A stretch of DNA of 64,000 nucleotides from Endozoicomonas_A sp049275935 (lineage in GTDB: Bacteria > Pseudomonadota > Gammaproteobacteria > Pseudomonadales > Endozoicomonadaceae): contig NZ_CP184830.1 of the NCBI RefSeq assembly GCF_049275935.1, forward strand, positions 496,001 to 560,000. The letters run 5' to 3'. The position numbers were made by a program, and so were the translations under genes. A model generated the notes under the pieces. The model was not told the origin of the DNA and made no database searches. It worked only from the letters and a program-made list of their open reading frames with translations. Below, piece by piece: positions 39,592-48,669 of the stretch (its first letter is position 1; every line of letters begins with the position of its first letter).

Positions 39592-39678
39592 GCACCTGTT
39601 TTTCAAGCCACTTTTCAACTTGCCGGGACCGCATTCGTTCACTCAGTGAGCGTTGCGTTTCTGTCTCAGCGGCGGTGC

Positions 39679-39706
39679 ATTCTACGCTGTTCGATACAAT
39701 TGTCAA
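39679..39706 (-). promoter_or_regulatory. rRNA promoter, middle
   Basis: TTGACA (39701-39706) and TAGAAT (39679-39684) on the minus strand with 16-bp spacing and a GCACCGCC discriminator, as expected of a stringently controlled stable-RNA promoter. Confidence 0.8.
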
Positions 39707-39779
39707 TCACCGTTTTAAACGTTGTTGCAATGGATCGTTGCGTGCCCGTTAAGAGCCATGCACCATTCAGTGGAGGCGC

Positions 39780-39807
39780 ATTATAATTGCGGGATCAAAG
39801 ATAGCAA
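39780..39807 (-). promoter_or_regulatory. rRNA promoter, distal (weaker match)
   Basis: TTGCTA (39802-39807) and TATAAT (39780-39785) on the minus strand, again 16 bp apart, followed by GCGCCTCC. The -35 element is less exact than in the other two. Confidence 0.55.
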
Positions 39808-39892
39808 CAACGGCAAACACCTACCGCAGACAACAATGACTCACTCATGGATAATGGAAGCCACTTCGAAAGGGGGGGGGGGAAAGCATGAT

Positions 39893-41299
39893 TCAGACCT
39901 TTCCTTCCTTGGACAAAGCTTTTAGAAATGAACGACGGAAAACTCTGATGTCTTTGCGAAAAGCTTTCATTTGTTCACGACTGGCTGGTAGAGGAGGCAT
40001 CAGACCATTAAGGATCACAGCAAACACCAAGGGCTTTCCATCAGGCTGGAATACATAACCAGCCACACTGCTGACGCCACTCATATAACCGGTTTTGAAC
40101 CACATTTCCTTACGATCACGAGCGCTCAGCCAAGGACTTTTTTCCCCCCATCGTGACCAACCAAACATCAGCACATCAACCAGGGTCGACGCACTGATAA
40201 AGTTGTATCGGGAAAGCCCGGAACCGTCTACCAACCTGCTGGTTCGAAAACCAACACCTTTGCCTCCCAGAACTTCCCGCGCTGTTTCAATACCTGAGGC
40301 ATAAGATCCCGGCTTGCCAGAGGTTTCGTAACCTACTGTTTTCAGAATGCTGTCAGAGTACAGGTTGTCAGAATTCTTTAACACCGGTTTGAGTAGCTGC
40401 GGTAAAAACTCGGATCTATGTTCTGCCAGAACAAAAGGCAAATCCATCCCGGGACGACCCACAATGACTCTGCCTTTTAATTCGACACCCTTTTTTTGCA
40501 GCCGATCTTTCACATACCGCTTAACCGTTCTCTCTACATTGTTCACAGAAAAAGCGAGGCGAACAGGCGATGATTTGGGGCTGATACAGCCCTGTAGACG
40601 GTACTCCTTATCCCTTGAGGGGCGAACTTCAAGACGGCAATTTTCTTCAGAATGGGTGCGTACCTGATTATCAATGGCCAGAAACCAGTCTGGCTGATCG
40701 TATTGGATGGACGTTCTGGAACCTTCTTTTTTGCCTGGTTTCAGCCAGCCGTAGAAACAGTTCCGGTCCAGAATCATGGCGGCTGCCGGTGCTGCAAAAC
40801 AGATGTTCAGATCATCCCAGCTGACGCCACCAGCGCGGTCATAGCCTGTAAAGACAGCTCCATCCAGCCAGAGGTCTCCATGAATAGATTTGACCCCCCG
40901 CTTTTTCAGCTGGCCAACAAGCTCATCCAGATGTTTCCGTCTCAAAGAAGGATCACCACTGAACACAAGAGCTACGGGCCCATTAACAATACCTTTTCGG
41001 ATAGGTCGGTCGCGGGTTACGAGCTGGGTAGTGTATTGAAATTTATCGCCCAGAACCTCATAAGCCAGTGTGGCCGTCACTACTTTCAGAACGCTGGCAG
41101 GCACCAGATTGTGATGAGCCCCCTGTTCAAAAACAACCCGGCCACTGGCAGGGTCTTTGACCTGAATGGAGTGAACACTACCCGGTGGTAACCCCCCTAC
41201 CAGTTTCTGCAACTCTTTAACCAGCTGCGGTGAAGCCTGAGCACTGTGAAATGAAAAAATAAAAAAAACTGTTAGCAGGCATGACAGAAATCTCAACAT
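39893..41299 (-). CDS. dacB: D-alanyl-D-alanine carboxypeptidase/endopeptidase PBP4
   Basis: A 468-residue periplasmic penicillin-binding protein of the DacB class, with a signal peptide ending near QASPQ (about residue 23). The SxxK motif is Ser69-Val-Leu-Lys72 (PASVLKVVTA), the SxN-type motif lies in the SGLSRYN segment near 363, and KTG is 402-404 (WFKTGYMSG). It trims or cuts peptidoglycan cross-links. It is convergent with the rRNA promoter region. The 447-bp gap upstream, shared with the divergent Lon-like gene, holds no gene I can see. Confidence 0.94.
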   Translation of the reverse strand: MLRFLSCLLTVFFIFSFHSAQASPQLVKELQKLVGGLPPGSVHSIQVKDPASGRVVFEQGAHHNLVPASVLKVVTATLAYEVLGDKFQYTTQLVTRDRPIRKGIVNGPVALVFSGDPSLRRKHLDELVGQLKKRGVKSIHGDLWLDGAVFTGYDRAGGVSWDDLNICFAAPAAAMILDRNCFYGWLKPGKKEGSRTSIQYDQPDWFLAIDNQVRTHSEENCRLEVRPSRDKEYRLQGCISPKSSPVRLAFSVNNVERTVKRYVKDRLQKKGVELKGRVIVGRPGMDLPFVLAEHRSEFLPQLLKPVLKNSDNLYSDSILKTVGYETSGKPGSYASGIETAREVLGGKGVGFRTSRLVDGSGLSRYNFISASTLVDVLMFGWSRWGEKSPWLSARDRKEMWFKTGYMSGVSSVAGYVFQPDGKPLVFAVILNGLMPPLPASREQMKAFRKDIRVFRRSFLKALSKEGKV

Positions 41300-41746
41300 G
41301 ATGACCTCAATTTCCTGGCAACCTCAGAGGACCTTCGCAAAGATGCATACACAAACGATATAAAACTTACGTACTACATTTTGTTCTGAAGCAATCCCAC
41401 ACTTTTACTCAATGTCACTTCAACGATCGACACTGAACATCTCATCATTTAAGTTAACGCTATTACTCAGAAAATTAGAAGCAAGTTCTTGTAACAAATA
41501 ACCGCTAAAAAAGCCGCTTTTATCCTCCAACCTCAATTGGCAACAGAATTCATGACAGTTAGATAAAAAAAGCATTATGCTATCCGTACGGGTTATCCAA
41601 AGAGACTGATGACCTGGCAGCCTACCGGCTAATGGTTTTTCCGGCAGGTTAAGAATCCATCAAAGCAGAGCGGCTTATGATTGATCCTATGGTGCTCTGC
41701 GACGTAGAAATGACCCAGAGAACTCATTAGTTAACGGCAGGCCTTA

Positions 41747-44125
41747 GTGAAAAAGCTTAAACTTTCAACCAGTCAACTCATTGCGAAACAGCCGGTCAAA
41801 GAACTTGGGTTCAAGTCCACCGACGATCTTGAGAAATATGCGGGTATCCTCGGCCAGGAAAGAGCAACCAGTGCCATTCAATTCGGCGTAGCCATGCACC
41901 GAACGGGCTACAACATCTATGTGATGGGGGAGTCCGGTACAGGCAGGATGTCCTACCTGAGAAAATATCTGGAATCTGAAGCCAAGCTCCAGACGCCACC
42001 TGACGACTGGATTTATATCAATAACTTCGACACTCCTCGTGAACCAAAGATTTTGACGCTTCCCGCAGGAGCGGGCGAGCCTTTGCAGAAAGATTTTGAT
42101 CAGTTTGTTGACAGTCTCATGCTGACCTTTCCGGCAGCGTTTGAAAACCCGACCTATCAGCAAAAGAAAAGCGTTATTGAGCGTGATTTCAACCGAAGCT
42201 ATGACCACGCCATTGATCAGATTGAACAGGAAGCCCTGAAACGGAACATTGCCTTGTTTCGCGAAGCGGGCTCCCTCAGCTTTACCCCTATGCATGAGGG
42301 TAAGGCGATGGACGAAACCGAATTTGCCCAGCTCCCGGATAAAAAACGGTCCAAATTCAATAAAGACATCAGTGAACTGGAATCAATACTGAACGACTCA
42401 CTGGTTGAACTTCCGCAATGGAAAAGGGAATCCAACGAGAAACTACAAAAGCTCAATCAGGAAACCATTGACCAGGCCCTGGAACCTCTGCTCAAACCCC
42501 TGAATAAAAAGTACAACAATCAGAAGTCGGTGCTGGGGTATCTTGAGGCCGTTAAAAATCACCTGCACCGCACCGTTATTGATATTCTTGCTGATGACCG
42601 CAACATGGAGTCCAAGGATGACTCAAGCAAACGACAGTCACTGGTTGAACTCTATGCACCCAACCTGCTGATTGGCCATTCTGCCAGCGGTGCTGCACCC
42701 GTCGTGTATGAGTCTCACCCTAACTACAAGAACCTGTTTGGTCGTATTGAATACGCCAGCGAGATGGGTGCCCTGGTGACCAATTACCGACAGATTTGCC
42801 CTGGTTCTCTGCATAAAGCCAATGGTGGCTACTTGTTGCTGGACGCTAACAAGTTGCTGGAAGAACCTTTTGTCTGGGAAGCACTAAAAAGAGCCCTGAA
42901 ACAGAAAGAGCTGACTATTGAATCTCCGTACTCAGAGATGGGGCTGCTCAACACCATTACCCTGAACCCGGAGTCCATCCCTCTCAACATCAAGATCATC
43001 CTTGTCGGTTCCAGAGATATTTATTACCTCTTGCAACAGCTTGATCCGGATTTCCACGAAATATTCAGAGTTCTGGTCGATTTTGATGACCGGATTACAC
43101 GAGACAGGGAATCGGTACATGCTTTTGCCCAACTGTTAAAAAACCGTGCAGATGATGAAAACTACCCGGCCCTGACGGCTGCGGCCGTTGCCCGCCTCGT
43201 CGAACACAGTTCGAGAATGGCTGAACACCAGGGTGAGATGTCTGCCAGGATAGGCGATCTGTTCGACCTGCTGGCAGAAGCAGACTTCATTCGTCGTATG
43301 AGCCGTGGCCGCAAGATCAACAACGAACATATTGACCGGGCCCTGGCCGCCAAGTCTGAGCGCACCGGACGTGTCAGCCAACAGATTCTCGACGAGATGA
43401 TTGAAGGCAGCATCCTGATCGATACCAAAGGAGAAAAGATCGGCAAGATCAACGGGCTCACTGTCATGTCTATCGGGGATACCAGCTTTGGTTCTGCAGC
43501 CAGAATTACGGCAGCCGTCTACCCGGGATCCCAGGGGATTGTCGATATTGAACGGGAAGTCTCTCTGGGTCAGGCCATTCATTCAAAGGGGGTTATGATC
43601 CTGACTGGCTATCTGGGCAGCAAATACGCCCAGAAATTCCCTCTGGCTATCTCGGCCAGCCTGACCATGGAGCAATCCTACGGTTATATTGATGGTGACA
43701 GCGCCACTCTGGCTGAACTTTGCTGCCTGGTGTCCGCTCTGACCAATACGCCTATCAAACAGGGTTTTGCCGTCACCGGCTCCATGAACCAGCATGGGGA
43801 AGTTCAGGCAATTGGCGGTGTTAATGAAAAGATTGAGGGCTTCTTTGATCTTTGTAACGCCCGTGGCCTGACAGGTGAGCAGGGCGTCATTATCCCTGCC
43901 ACCAACCTCCGAAACCTGATGCTCCACCAGAAAGTGGTCGATGCTGTAAAAGCAGGCAATTTCAGTGTTTATGCAGTCAATCATGCTGACGAAGCCATGG
44001 AGCTTCTGACCGGTTGCAAGCCTGGCACACTGAACAGTCGTGGTCAGTACACAAAAGACTCCATCAATTACAAAGTTCTGGAGCGCCTGAAAGAAATTTC
44101 TGAACTCTCCAAGGAAGGCAGCTGA
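41747..44125 (+). CDS. Lon-like ATP-dependent protease (YcbZ/LonH type)
   Basis: A 792-residue protein from a GTG start preceded by GGCAGG. The N-terminal ATPase region has a P-loop-like GESGTGRMS near residue 61 in which the usual lysine is arginine. A helical insertion (about 150-260) and an AAA module (KANGGYLLLDANKLL, VGSRDIYYLL) follow, then a C-terminal Lon protease domain with catalytic Ser in DGDSATLAEL and Lys in GGVNEKIEGF. There is no Lon N-terminal substrate domain. Homologues are common in gammaproteobacteria but poorly characterised. A 12-bp-stem hairpin follows the stop. Confidence 0.9.
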   Translation: MKKLKLSTSQLIAKQPVKELGFKSTDDLEKYAGILGQERATSAIQFGVAMHRTGYNIYVMGESGTGRMSYLRKYLESEAKLQTPPDDWIYINNFDTPREPKILTLPAGAGEPLQKDFDQFVDSLMLTFPAAFENPTYQQKKSVIERDFNRSYDHAIDQIEQEALKRNIALFREAGSLSFTPMHEGKAMDETEFAQLPDKKRSKFNKDISELESILNDSLVELPQWKRESNEKLQKLNQETIDQALEPLLKPLNKKYNNQKSVLGYLEAVKNHLHRTVIDILADDRNMESKDDSSKRQSLVELYAPNLLIGHSASGAAPVVYESHPNYKNLFGRIEYASEMGALVTNYRQICPGSLHKANGGYLLLDANKLLEEPFVWEALKRALKQKELTIESPYSEMGLLNTITLNPESIPLNIKIILVGSRDIYYLLQQLDPDFHEIFRVLVDFDDRITRDRESVHAFAQLLKNRADDENYPALTAAAVARLVEHSSRMAEHQGEMSARIGDLFDLLAEADFIRRMSRGRKINNEHIDRALAAKSERTGRVSQQILDEMIEGSILIDTKGEKIGKINGLTVMSIGDTSFGSAARITAAVYPGSQGIVDIEREVSLGQAIHSKGVMILTGYLGSKYAQKFPLAISASLTMEQSYGYIDGDSATLAELCCLVSALTNTPIKQGFAVTGSMNQHGEVQAIGGVNEKIEGFFDLCNARGLTGEQGVIIPATNLRNLMLHQKVVDAVKAGNFSVYAVNHADEAMELLTGCKPGTLNSRGQYTKDSINYKVLERLKEISELSKEGS

Positions 44126-44131
44126 CGCCAA

Positions 44132-44165
44132 TCGCGCTTGACCGACTTTAGCTGGTCAAGCGCGA
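44132..44165 (+). terminator. Strong hairpin after the Lon-like gene
   Basis: Perfect 12-bp stem TCGCGCTTGACC / GGTCAAGCGCGA with a 10-base loop, starting 6 bases after the stop. No T-run follows, so termination is likely but not certain. Confidence 0.65.
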
Positions 44166-44268
44166 GAATCATCGTGCCTTATCCTCGAAAACTTGCGCAT
44201 AATTTGGATGGATAGATATAGCTACGGCGTCTAGGCTTCCCTTCTAAATTTCTTTGGAAGTTCAGAAC

Positions 44269-45927
44269 ATGATTAATCAGCAGTGTTTGTTGACCCGATT
44301 CATCGCCCCAGTATTCCTGTTACAAACTCTGATTCAACAGCTCGAAGCGTCGACTCAATCTCCAACGGTCTCCTCTTCTACACCCCTTACGATAGTCGAC
44401 TGCGACTCTCTGCTTGACCCCAAGCCCCTCCTCTCAGAGCATTCGACGGTGCTTCAGCAACGGCTAAAAATGGATTCAGCACTTGTTAACAAACGACAGT
44501 GTACTATTCTCAGTGCCAAACCGACCGAGAATTTAAATGAGTTGATAGAACGGATACCTGAGAACACTGTTATACTGCTCTCCTCTGAAATGGTCATGCC
44601 AATGACACCCTCTCCATCGGATAGCTCTTTACATACGACAGCACCTGTTGTAACTCCGGTTGAATACTTTATTAGCAGTGCAATACGTTTGAAAAACGGT
44701 CAGGACATTATTGGAGCAGCCGAAAATGGTTTTGATATCATCATCAGGGATCGACCGGGATATAAAGACAAATATATGGTCAGGATCGGAACCACTGACA
44801 ATTTCCAGCCTGGTGAAACAAAAAACAGCAATATAAAACACGTTAATTTTCAGCCAGACCGAGAGAATAACCACCCCTCAATTGACTCCATTGTTTTTGC
44901 AGAGTGCTACAACCGGAAACTGATTTTAGAAGGGAACATTTTTCATCTTCCCATCCGTGCCGCAGTTGTCCTTGACTGCAGAAAATCTCTGGATGCGTCT
45001 GCCAATGGTGAGATCCGGGGTCCGGGCTTGCAGTTCTCTGTCAACCTGATCACAGGTGAAAAATACAGCACGATTAACAACCACTATTTCCCACATTTAA
45101 TTCCGGATCATGGGATATTTATTAATCTTCCCGAGATCAGCAACCAGTCAGAGCCATTAGTTGTCAAGTCGAACAGTTTCATCGGCAATATGGCAGAAGC
45201 GGGTGAGTTTAGAATAGCATCTGGAAGCAGCATGGATATTATCAGCAACGAAGTCGACATTTCCAATGTCGGCTTCAGTCGTCACGACCCTGCTCGCAAA
45301 GGTGGTTTTGTTCTTACCGGAGATATCGAAGGTTCCGAAATAATCAAAGCAGGACTTCCACGTTTTTACATGATTGCAAATCATATCGGTGTAACATGGA
45401 CAGCTATAACCATTTGGGGAGGGCTTGAACTGAACCTGGTTTGTAACCATCTGCAAGCAGTCAATCCATGGTGGCAACCCCTGAAACCATTCAGCCTGAA
45501 AGCAGTTCACAAATCACTGGAAGATCTTGGCGAACAAAAACTGTCAGAACATAAAGTACGAGAACTGTGCGAAAGACCTGTGAGTTCCAGCATTGTCATG
45601 TCAACCCCCACACGCAACCCGATGGTGAATACATGGTCTGCTATCAACGGTTCCACTCTTTCTGCCTGCAGAGGACTGTTCAACCTTGAAGGCAAGCTAT
45701 TCTTTGACACAGAAATCTGCCAGCCAGTCGCCCCACCCTATGATTCCGGAGCAAGCTCAAACCCCGGTACAAAAATAGCCCAGGATAAAAGCGCACTCAA
45801 TAGTTCATCTGCGAGAGCCACTGCTGTTATCTTTGCTTTGAATGCTACTGCTACCTTTGTTTTGAATGCTGTTATTATCGTTACTTTGGATTTCGCGTTC
45901 TGTCTGACCGCAATCTTGGCTCTGTAA
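44269..45927 (+). CDS. Unknown protein, probable beta-helix, with 8-residue repeat tail
   Basis: I do not recognise this 552-residue protein. The ATG at 44269 has GGAAG about 10 bases upstream. The N-terminus has a moderately hydrophobic stretch (LLTRFIAPVFLLQTL) that may be a signal. The middle is rich in short strand-turn patterns (IILSSEMV..., NGQDIIGAAENGFDIII, LILEGNIFHLP, VVKSNSFIGN, MIANHIGVTWTAITIWGG), resembling a parallel beta-helix such as secreted carbohydrate-active or surface proteins. The end is a hydrophobic tail in 8-residue units (IFALNATA, TFVLNAVI, IVTLDFAF) encoded by imperfect 24-bp DNA repeats. It looks lineage-specific. Confidence 0.7.
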   Translation: MINQQCLLTRFIAPVFLLQTLIQQLEASTQSPTVSSSTPLTIVDCDSLLDPKPLLSEHSTVLQQRLKMDSALVNKRQCTILSAKPTENLNELIERIPENTVILLSSEMVMPMTPSPSDSSLHTTAPVVTPVEYFISSAIRLKNGQDIIGAAENGFDIIIRDRPGYKDKYMVRIGTTDNFQPGETKNSNIKHVNFQPDRENNHPSIDSIVFAECYNRKLILEGNIFHLPIRAAVVLDCRKSLDASANGEIRGPGLQFSVNLITGEKYSTINNHYFPHLIPDHGIFINLPEISNQSEPLVVKSNSFIGNMAEAGEFRIASGSSMDIISNEVDISNVGFSRHDPARKGGFVLTGDIEGSEIIKAGLPRFYMIANHIGVTWTAITIWGGLELNLVCNHLQAVNPWWQPLKPFSLKAVHKSLEDLGEQKLSEHKVRELCERPVSSSIVMSTPTRNPMVNTWSAINGSTLSACRGLFNLEGKLFFDTEICQPVAPPYDSGASSNPGTKIAQDKSALNSSSARATAVIFALNATATFVLNAVIIVTLDFAFCLTAILAL

Positions 45928-46186
45928 CCTGAATTCAATCGTCTCTGCGATTTCAGAGCAGGGGCGATGGAGTCTGAACTGCGTCAGTATAGAAAACAGC
46001 AAGCTACTTATACCTATTCTTTAGTGCACCACGCCCAAACCCGACAAGTGGCATTTCTCTATCCATGTGCGCTTCCGTCATAAATCCGTAATATATGTGG
46101 CTTACTCTGCGTTGATTAACACTGTTTTGGAGAGGCGGTGATTCGATACATTACCTCTCTCAAAGAATTGTCGCACAACACCTTAT

Positions 46187-46825
46187 ATGCTTAAAAAGAC
46201 ATTGATTGCCCTGGCTGGTCTGACCGTTTCAGCGTCAGCAGCCTGGTCCTTTCTGCAGCCTGAGCCCACTGTTAGCCTGGCTGAAAATGATAAAAGACTG
46301 TTTGATCTACAGGTTCACTGGGTTCAAGGTAATGTCGTTGCACTGGTCAGACACGCTGAACGCTGTGATCGCTCCGACAACCTGTGTCTTGATGGGGAAA
46401 CCGGTATCACCGTTCCCGGCAAGGCAGAGGCTATTGCCGTCGGCCAGAAATTTAATCACTTACCCGAGCAAACAACCATCGTCTACAACAGCCCTGTCAA
46501 ACGAACCCACCAGACTGCTGACCTGATGTTTGGTGAGGAAGCGACCATTACTCAAAACTGGCTTCGTGAAGGCTGTAAAGAGAACCTTTATAGCGATATT
46601 TTCAAATACAAGGAAGAAGGCAAAAACCTGATTCTGGTGACCCATAGCACCTGTATCGACAAGTTAGGTGAAGCCCAGAACGATGATCTCGTGGTCATGG
46701 ACATACACGACAAGTCTACATACAACGCAACCATCTTCCTTGCGGTCAATAAAGAAGAAAAAAATGCCCACACCCTGGGTTATCTTTTTGCCAATGAATG
46801 GGACGAGGCGTTTAACGAAAGTTAA
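46187..46825 (+). CDS. Secreted histidine-phosphatase-family protein
   Basis: A 212-residue protein with a signal peptide (hydrophobic to about residue 22, then SAAWSFLQPEP). The catalytic core has VALVRHAERCD, an RHAE variant of the RHG motif, then NSPVKRTHQTADL and the second histidine in VTHSTC. The pattern resembles the Ais-type heptose-phosphate phosphatases, but substrate is not deducible. A hairpin terminator follows. Confidence 0.8.
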   Translation: MLKKTLIALAGLTVSASAAWSFLQPEPTVSLAENDKRLFDLQVHWVQGNVVALVRHAERCDRSDNLCLDGETGITVPGKAEAIAVGQKFNHLPEQTTIVYNSPVKRTHQTADLMFGEEATITQNWLREGCKENLYSDIFKYKEEGKNLILVTHSTCIDKLGEAQNDDLVVMDIHDKSTYNATIFLAVNKEEKNAHTLGYLFANEWDEAFNES

Positions 46826-46837
46826 GCCATCAATTCT

Positions 46838-46866
46838 GCCGGACTTCAACAAGTCCGGCTCCATTC
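46838..46866 (+). terminator. Hairpin terminator after the phosphatase gene
   Basis: Perfect 9-bp stem GCCGGACTT / AAGTCCGGC with loop CAAC, followed by TCCATTC, 13 bases past the stop. Confidence 0.7.
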
Positions 46867-46964
46867 TATCGATACCTGGCCGCAGTGATAAACTCGCCAA
46901 AGGTCTCACACCAAACGACAACAGTATTGTATGAATTGATATTGATATTCGAGGGGACAGTTAC

Positions 46965-47160
46965 ATTGACATCCTCCCCGCCGTGAAGAGGGTGTCGCAA
47001 AAGGGTATGGTCAGCAGGATATATCAAGATCGTCGTTCCCGCGCAGGCGGGAACCCACCACGAACAGTGGATCTCCGCCTTCGCGGAGATGACGGTTTGA
47101 AGCTTGAAGCGTTTTAATTGACCTTTTGCGACACCCTCTCAAAGTACGGGGTTTTACGCT
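46965..47160. repeat. Interrupted REP-like hairpin (CCTCCCCGCC / CGGGGTTTTACGC)
   Basis: TTGACATCCTCCCCGCCGTGA (first 20 bases at 46967-46986) and ACGGGGTTTTACGCTC (47146-47161) are the two halves of a common palindromic repeat often found near IS200/IS605-type genes. A 151-bp element with perfect terminal inverted repeats separates the halves here. Confidence 0.6.
46988..47138. mobile_element. 151-bp MITE-like element with 17-bp terminal inverted repeats
   Basis: The ends GAGGGTGTCGCAAAAGG (46988-47004) and its exact complement (47122-47138) bound 151 bp with no reading frame. Inside are two small palindromes of a widespread type (TTCCCGCGCAGGCGGGAA and TCTCCGCCTTCGCGGAGA). It sits in the middle of another palindromic repeat. 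No clear target duplication is visible by eye. Confidence 0.8.
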
Positions 47161-47185
47161 CATTCGATAAATTTTTTCATAGCTT

Positions 47186-47686
47186 TTACCGTGTCAATCG
47201 CTCAATCAGAACAGCATGCTCAGGGAAGCTATTCAACAGCTGCTCAGCTGAAGGCATTTCAAAGTCCGCAAAGTCAAAGCCCGGAGCAACGGTACAACCA
47301 GAAAGAACGTACGAAGAAGGATCACTTACCTCTACCGCAAAAAAACAGCCTGCAGGTACTATAAACTGTGGAACTTCACCATCCAGAATGGTGCGTCCGA
47401 GCCTTGCAGTGGAATAGCTTCCCTCCGGATCAATAATATGGATAATCAATGATGCACCGTCATAGAAATGCCAGACTTCATCTTGCTGAATTCGATGAAA
47501 CGCGGAAAAATCCTTACCCTCCAACAAATAATAAATAGCCGTCGAAAAGTTTCGTTCTCCTGAAAACCGATCCGGCAGACTACCATGGGCTAATACTTCA
47601 TCAGAGCGATAAGTTTCCCGAAAAAAGCCGCCTTCCGGATGAGGCTCAAGCGACAGCGCTTCAATCCAGCCGTTCGCATCCTTCAC
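47186..47686 (-). CDS. Cupin-fold protein of the DUF985 family
   Basis: A 166-residue protein starting at a GTG (47686) that has GGGAGG 8 bases upstream; the frame remains open further 5' but lacks conserved sequence. Conserved segments: LEPHPEGGFFRETYRS, AIYYLLEGKDFSAFHRI, DEVWHFYDG, LGRTILDGEVPQFIVPAG and TVAPGFDFADFEM. These match the DUF985/YML079-like cupins, of which the biochemical role is unclear. It is alone, with repeats on both sides. Confidence 0.85.
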   Translation of the reverse strand: MKDANGWIEALSLEPHPEGGFFRETYRSDEVLAHGSLPDRFSGERNFSTAIYYLLEGKDFSAFHRIQQDEVWHFYDGASLIIHIIDPEGSYSTARLGRTILDGEVPQFIVPAGCFFAVEVSDPSSYVLSGCTVAPGFDFADFEMPSAEQLLNSFPEHAVLIERLTR

Positions 47687-47770
47687 TGTATGCACCTCCC
47701 TTTGATGGAAAGCTTTATAGTGAGTCAACCAGAACAATTCGTAAAGTCAAAGCGCTCTCACTTTTCAGAG

Positions 47771-47859
47771 GCGGCGCCGCACGACTGCATGGATGCAGGA
47801 GCTAGAGCAACGCAGGAGCAGTTGCCGCGTAGGACAGTCTATTCCCGGTCAGCCTCCTG
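47771..47859. repeat. Dispersed repeat copy 2, joined to a partial fold-back end
   Basis: Read on the minus strand, 47824-47859 match one end of the 167-bp fold-back at 48670 (AGGCTGACCGGGAATAGACT against AGCCTGACCGAGAATAGACT). This runs on into the repeat seen at 19531-19583 (CGGCAACTGCTCCTGC ... ATCCATGCAGTCGTGCGG), here with an extra segment bounded by CTCCTGC. The 340-bp gap between the cupin gene and the next gene contains otherwise only AT-rich DNA. Confidence 0.7.
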
Positions 47860-48027
47860 AAATACCAGGCAGAGGCTTAGTTAAAGACAGAATTTGAATT
47901 AATCAGGGAAAGTTTAACTGCGCTCACCACCCTTGCTGCAAGCGCTATGTTTTCCAACAGTCTGCAAAAATAATAAAAAAGTGCTACGTTTCGGGGGTAG
48001 TTTTCGAAGTCACTAAACCTGAATCAC

Positions 48028-48636
48028 ATGAAAAATCACAGAGCAACTTTAATATGTCGAATTATTTTTATTATTTCTGTTTTTTATTCATATAATGCCA
48101 ATGCATCACTCAACAGTGCGGTCAATAGCTTAATCTCCCTTATTGACGAGATAAGATTAAAACAACATCAATTAAATCAATCAGACACACCTATTTCTTC
48201 TGATTTAGAGTTAAATAACAATATTGCATTAATGAGGATATATCACGCATCATTACTTGCCAGACAGAAACCAGGCACAGCGTCTTCAAAAGACATCTTT
48301 ATAGAAGAAACAAAAAAACAAATTTTTCGTCCCCTCCCTGATGCTTATGCTCAATTTATCATGCAAGTTTTAACTGGGCTAATGTCGTCTGGTGAAGGGG
48401 GGAGTTACTTTACATTTCATGGGCATAAAGAAAAATATGGTATTCCACAATCTGAACTTTTTTTTGAAATAGACAGCTTCAATGACGAAGAAATCTCCGA
48501 AAAAACAAAAGAACACTTATCAAAAATTTACGAATCATTAAAAAATGATCAGGTTTTTTTAACAACATGCACTAATTTTTACTTAGAAAGTGAGTATAAA
48601 ACAACTATTGAATTAATAAGCACAGCATTACATTAA
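48028..48636 (+). CDS. Secreted protein of unknown function, AT-rich
   Basis: A 202-residue protein I do not recognise. A basic start and hydrophobic stretch (RIIFIISVFYSY) ending NANAS form a good signal peptide (about 26 residues). The mature part is mostly helical with ALMRIYHASLLARQKPG and GGSYFTFHGHKEKYG. Codon use is markedly more AT-rich than the surrounding housekeeping genes, and it lies between two repeat elements, both suggesting recent acquisition. Confidence 0.6.
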   Translation: MKNHRATLICRIIFIISVFYSYNANASLNSAVNSLISLIDEIRLKQHQLNQSDTPISSDLELNNNIALMRIYHASLLARQKPGTASSKDIFIEETKKQIFRPLPDAYAQFIMQVLTGLMSSGEGGSYFTFHGHKEKYGIPQSELFFEIDSFNDEEISEKTKEHLSKIYESLKNDQVFLTTCTNFYLESEYKTTIELISTALH

Positions 48637-48669
48637 CATTTAAAATTCAACAAAATATAAGTATCACCT

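Noticed and set aside
45738..46002. Q/N/S-rich minus-strand frames at the end of the beta-helix-like gene
   Set aside because: They mirror the 24-bp repeats of the plus-strand gene and have no ribosome site.
47639..47860. 73-codon plus-strand frame after the cupin gene
   Set aside because: It overlaps the cupin start on the other strand and reads into the dispersed repeat.
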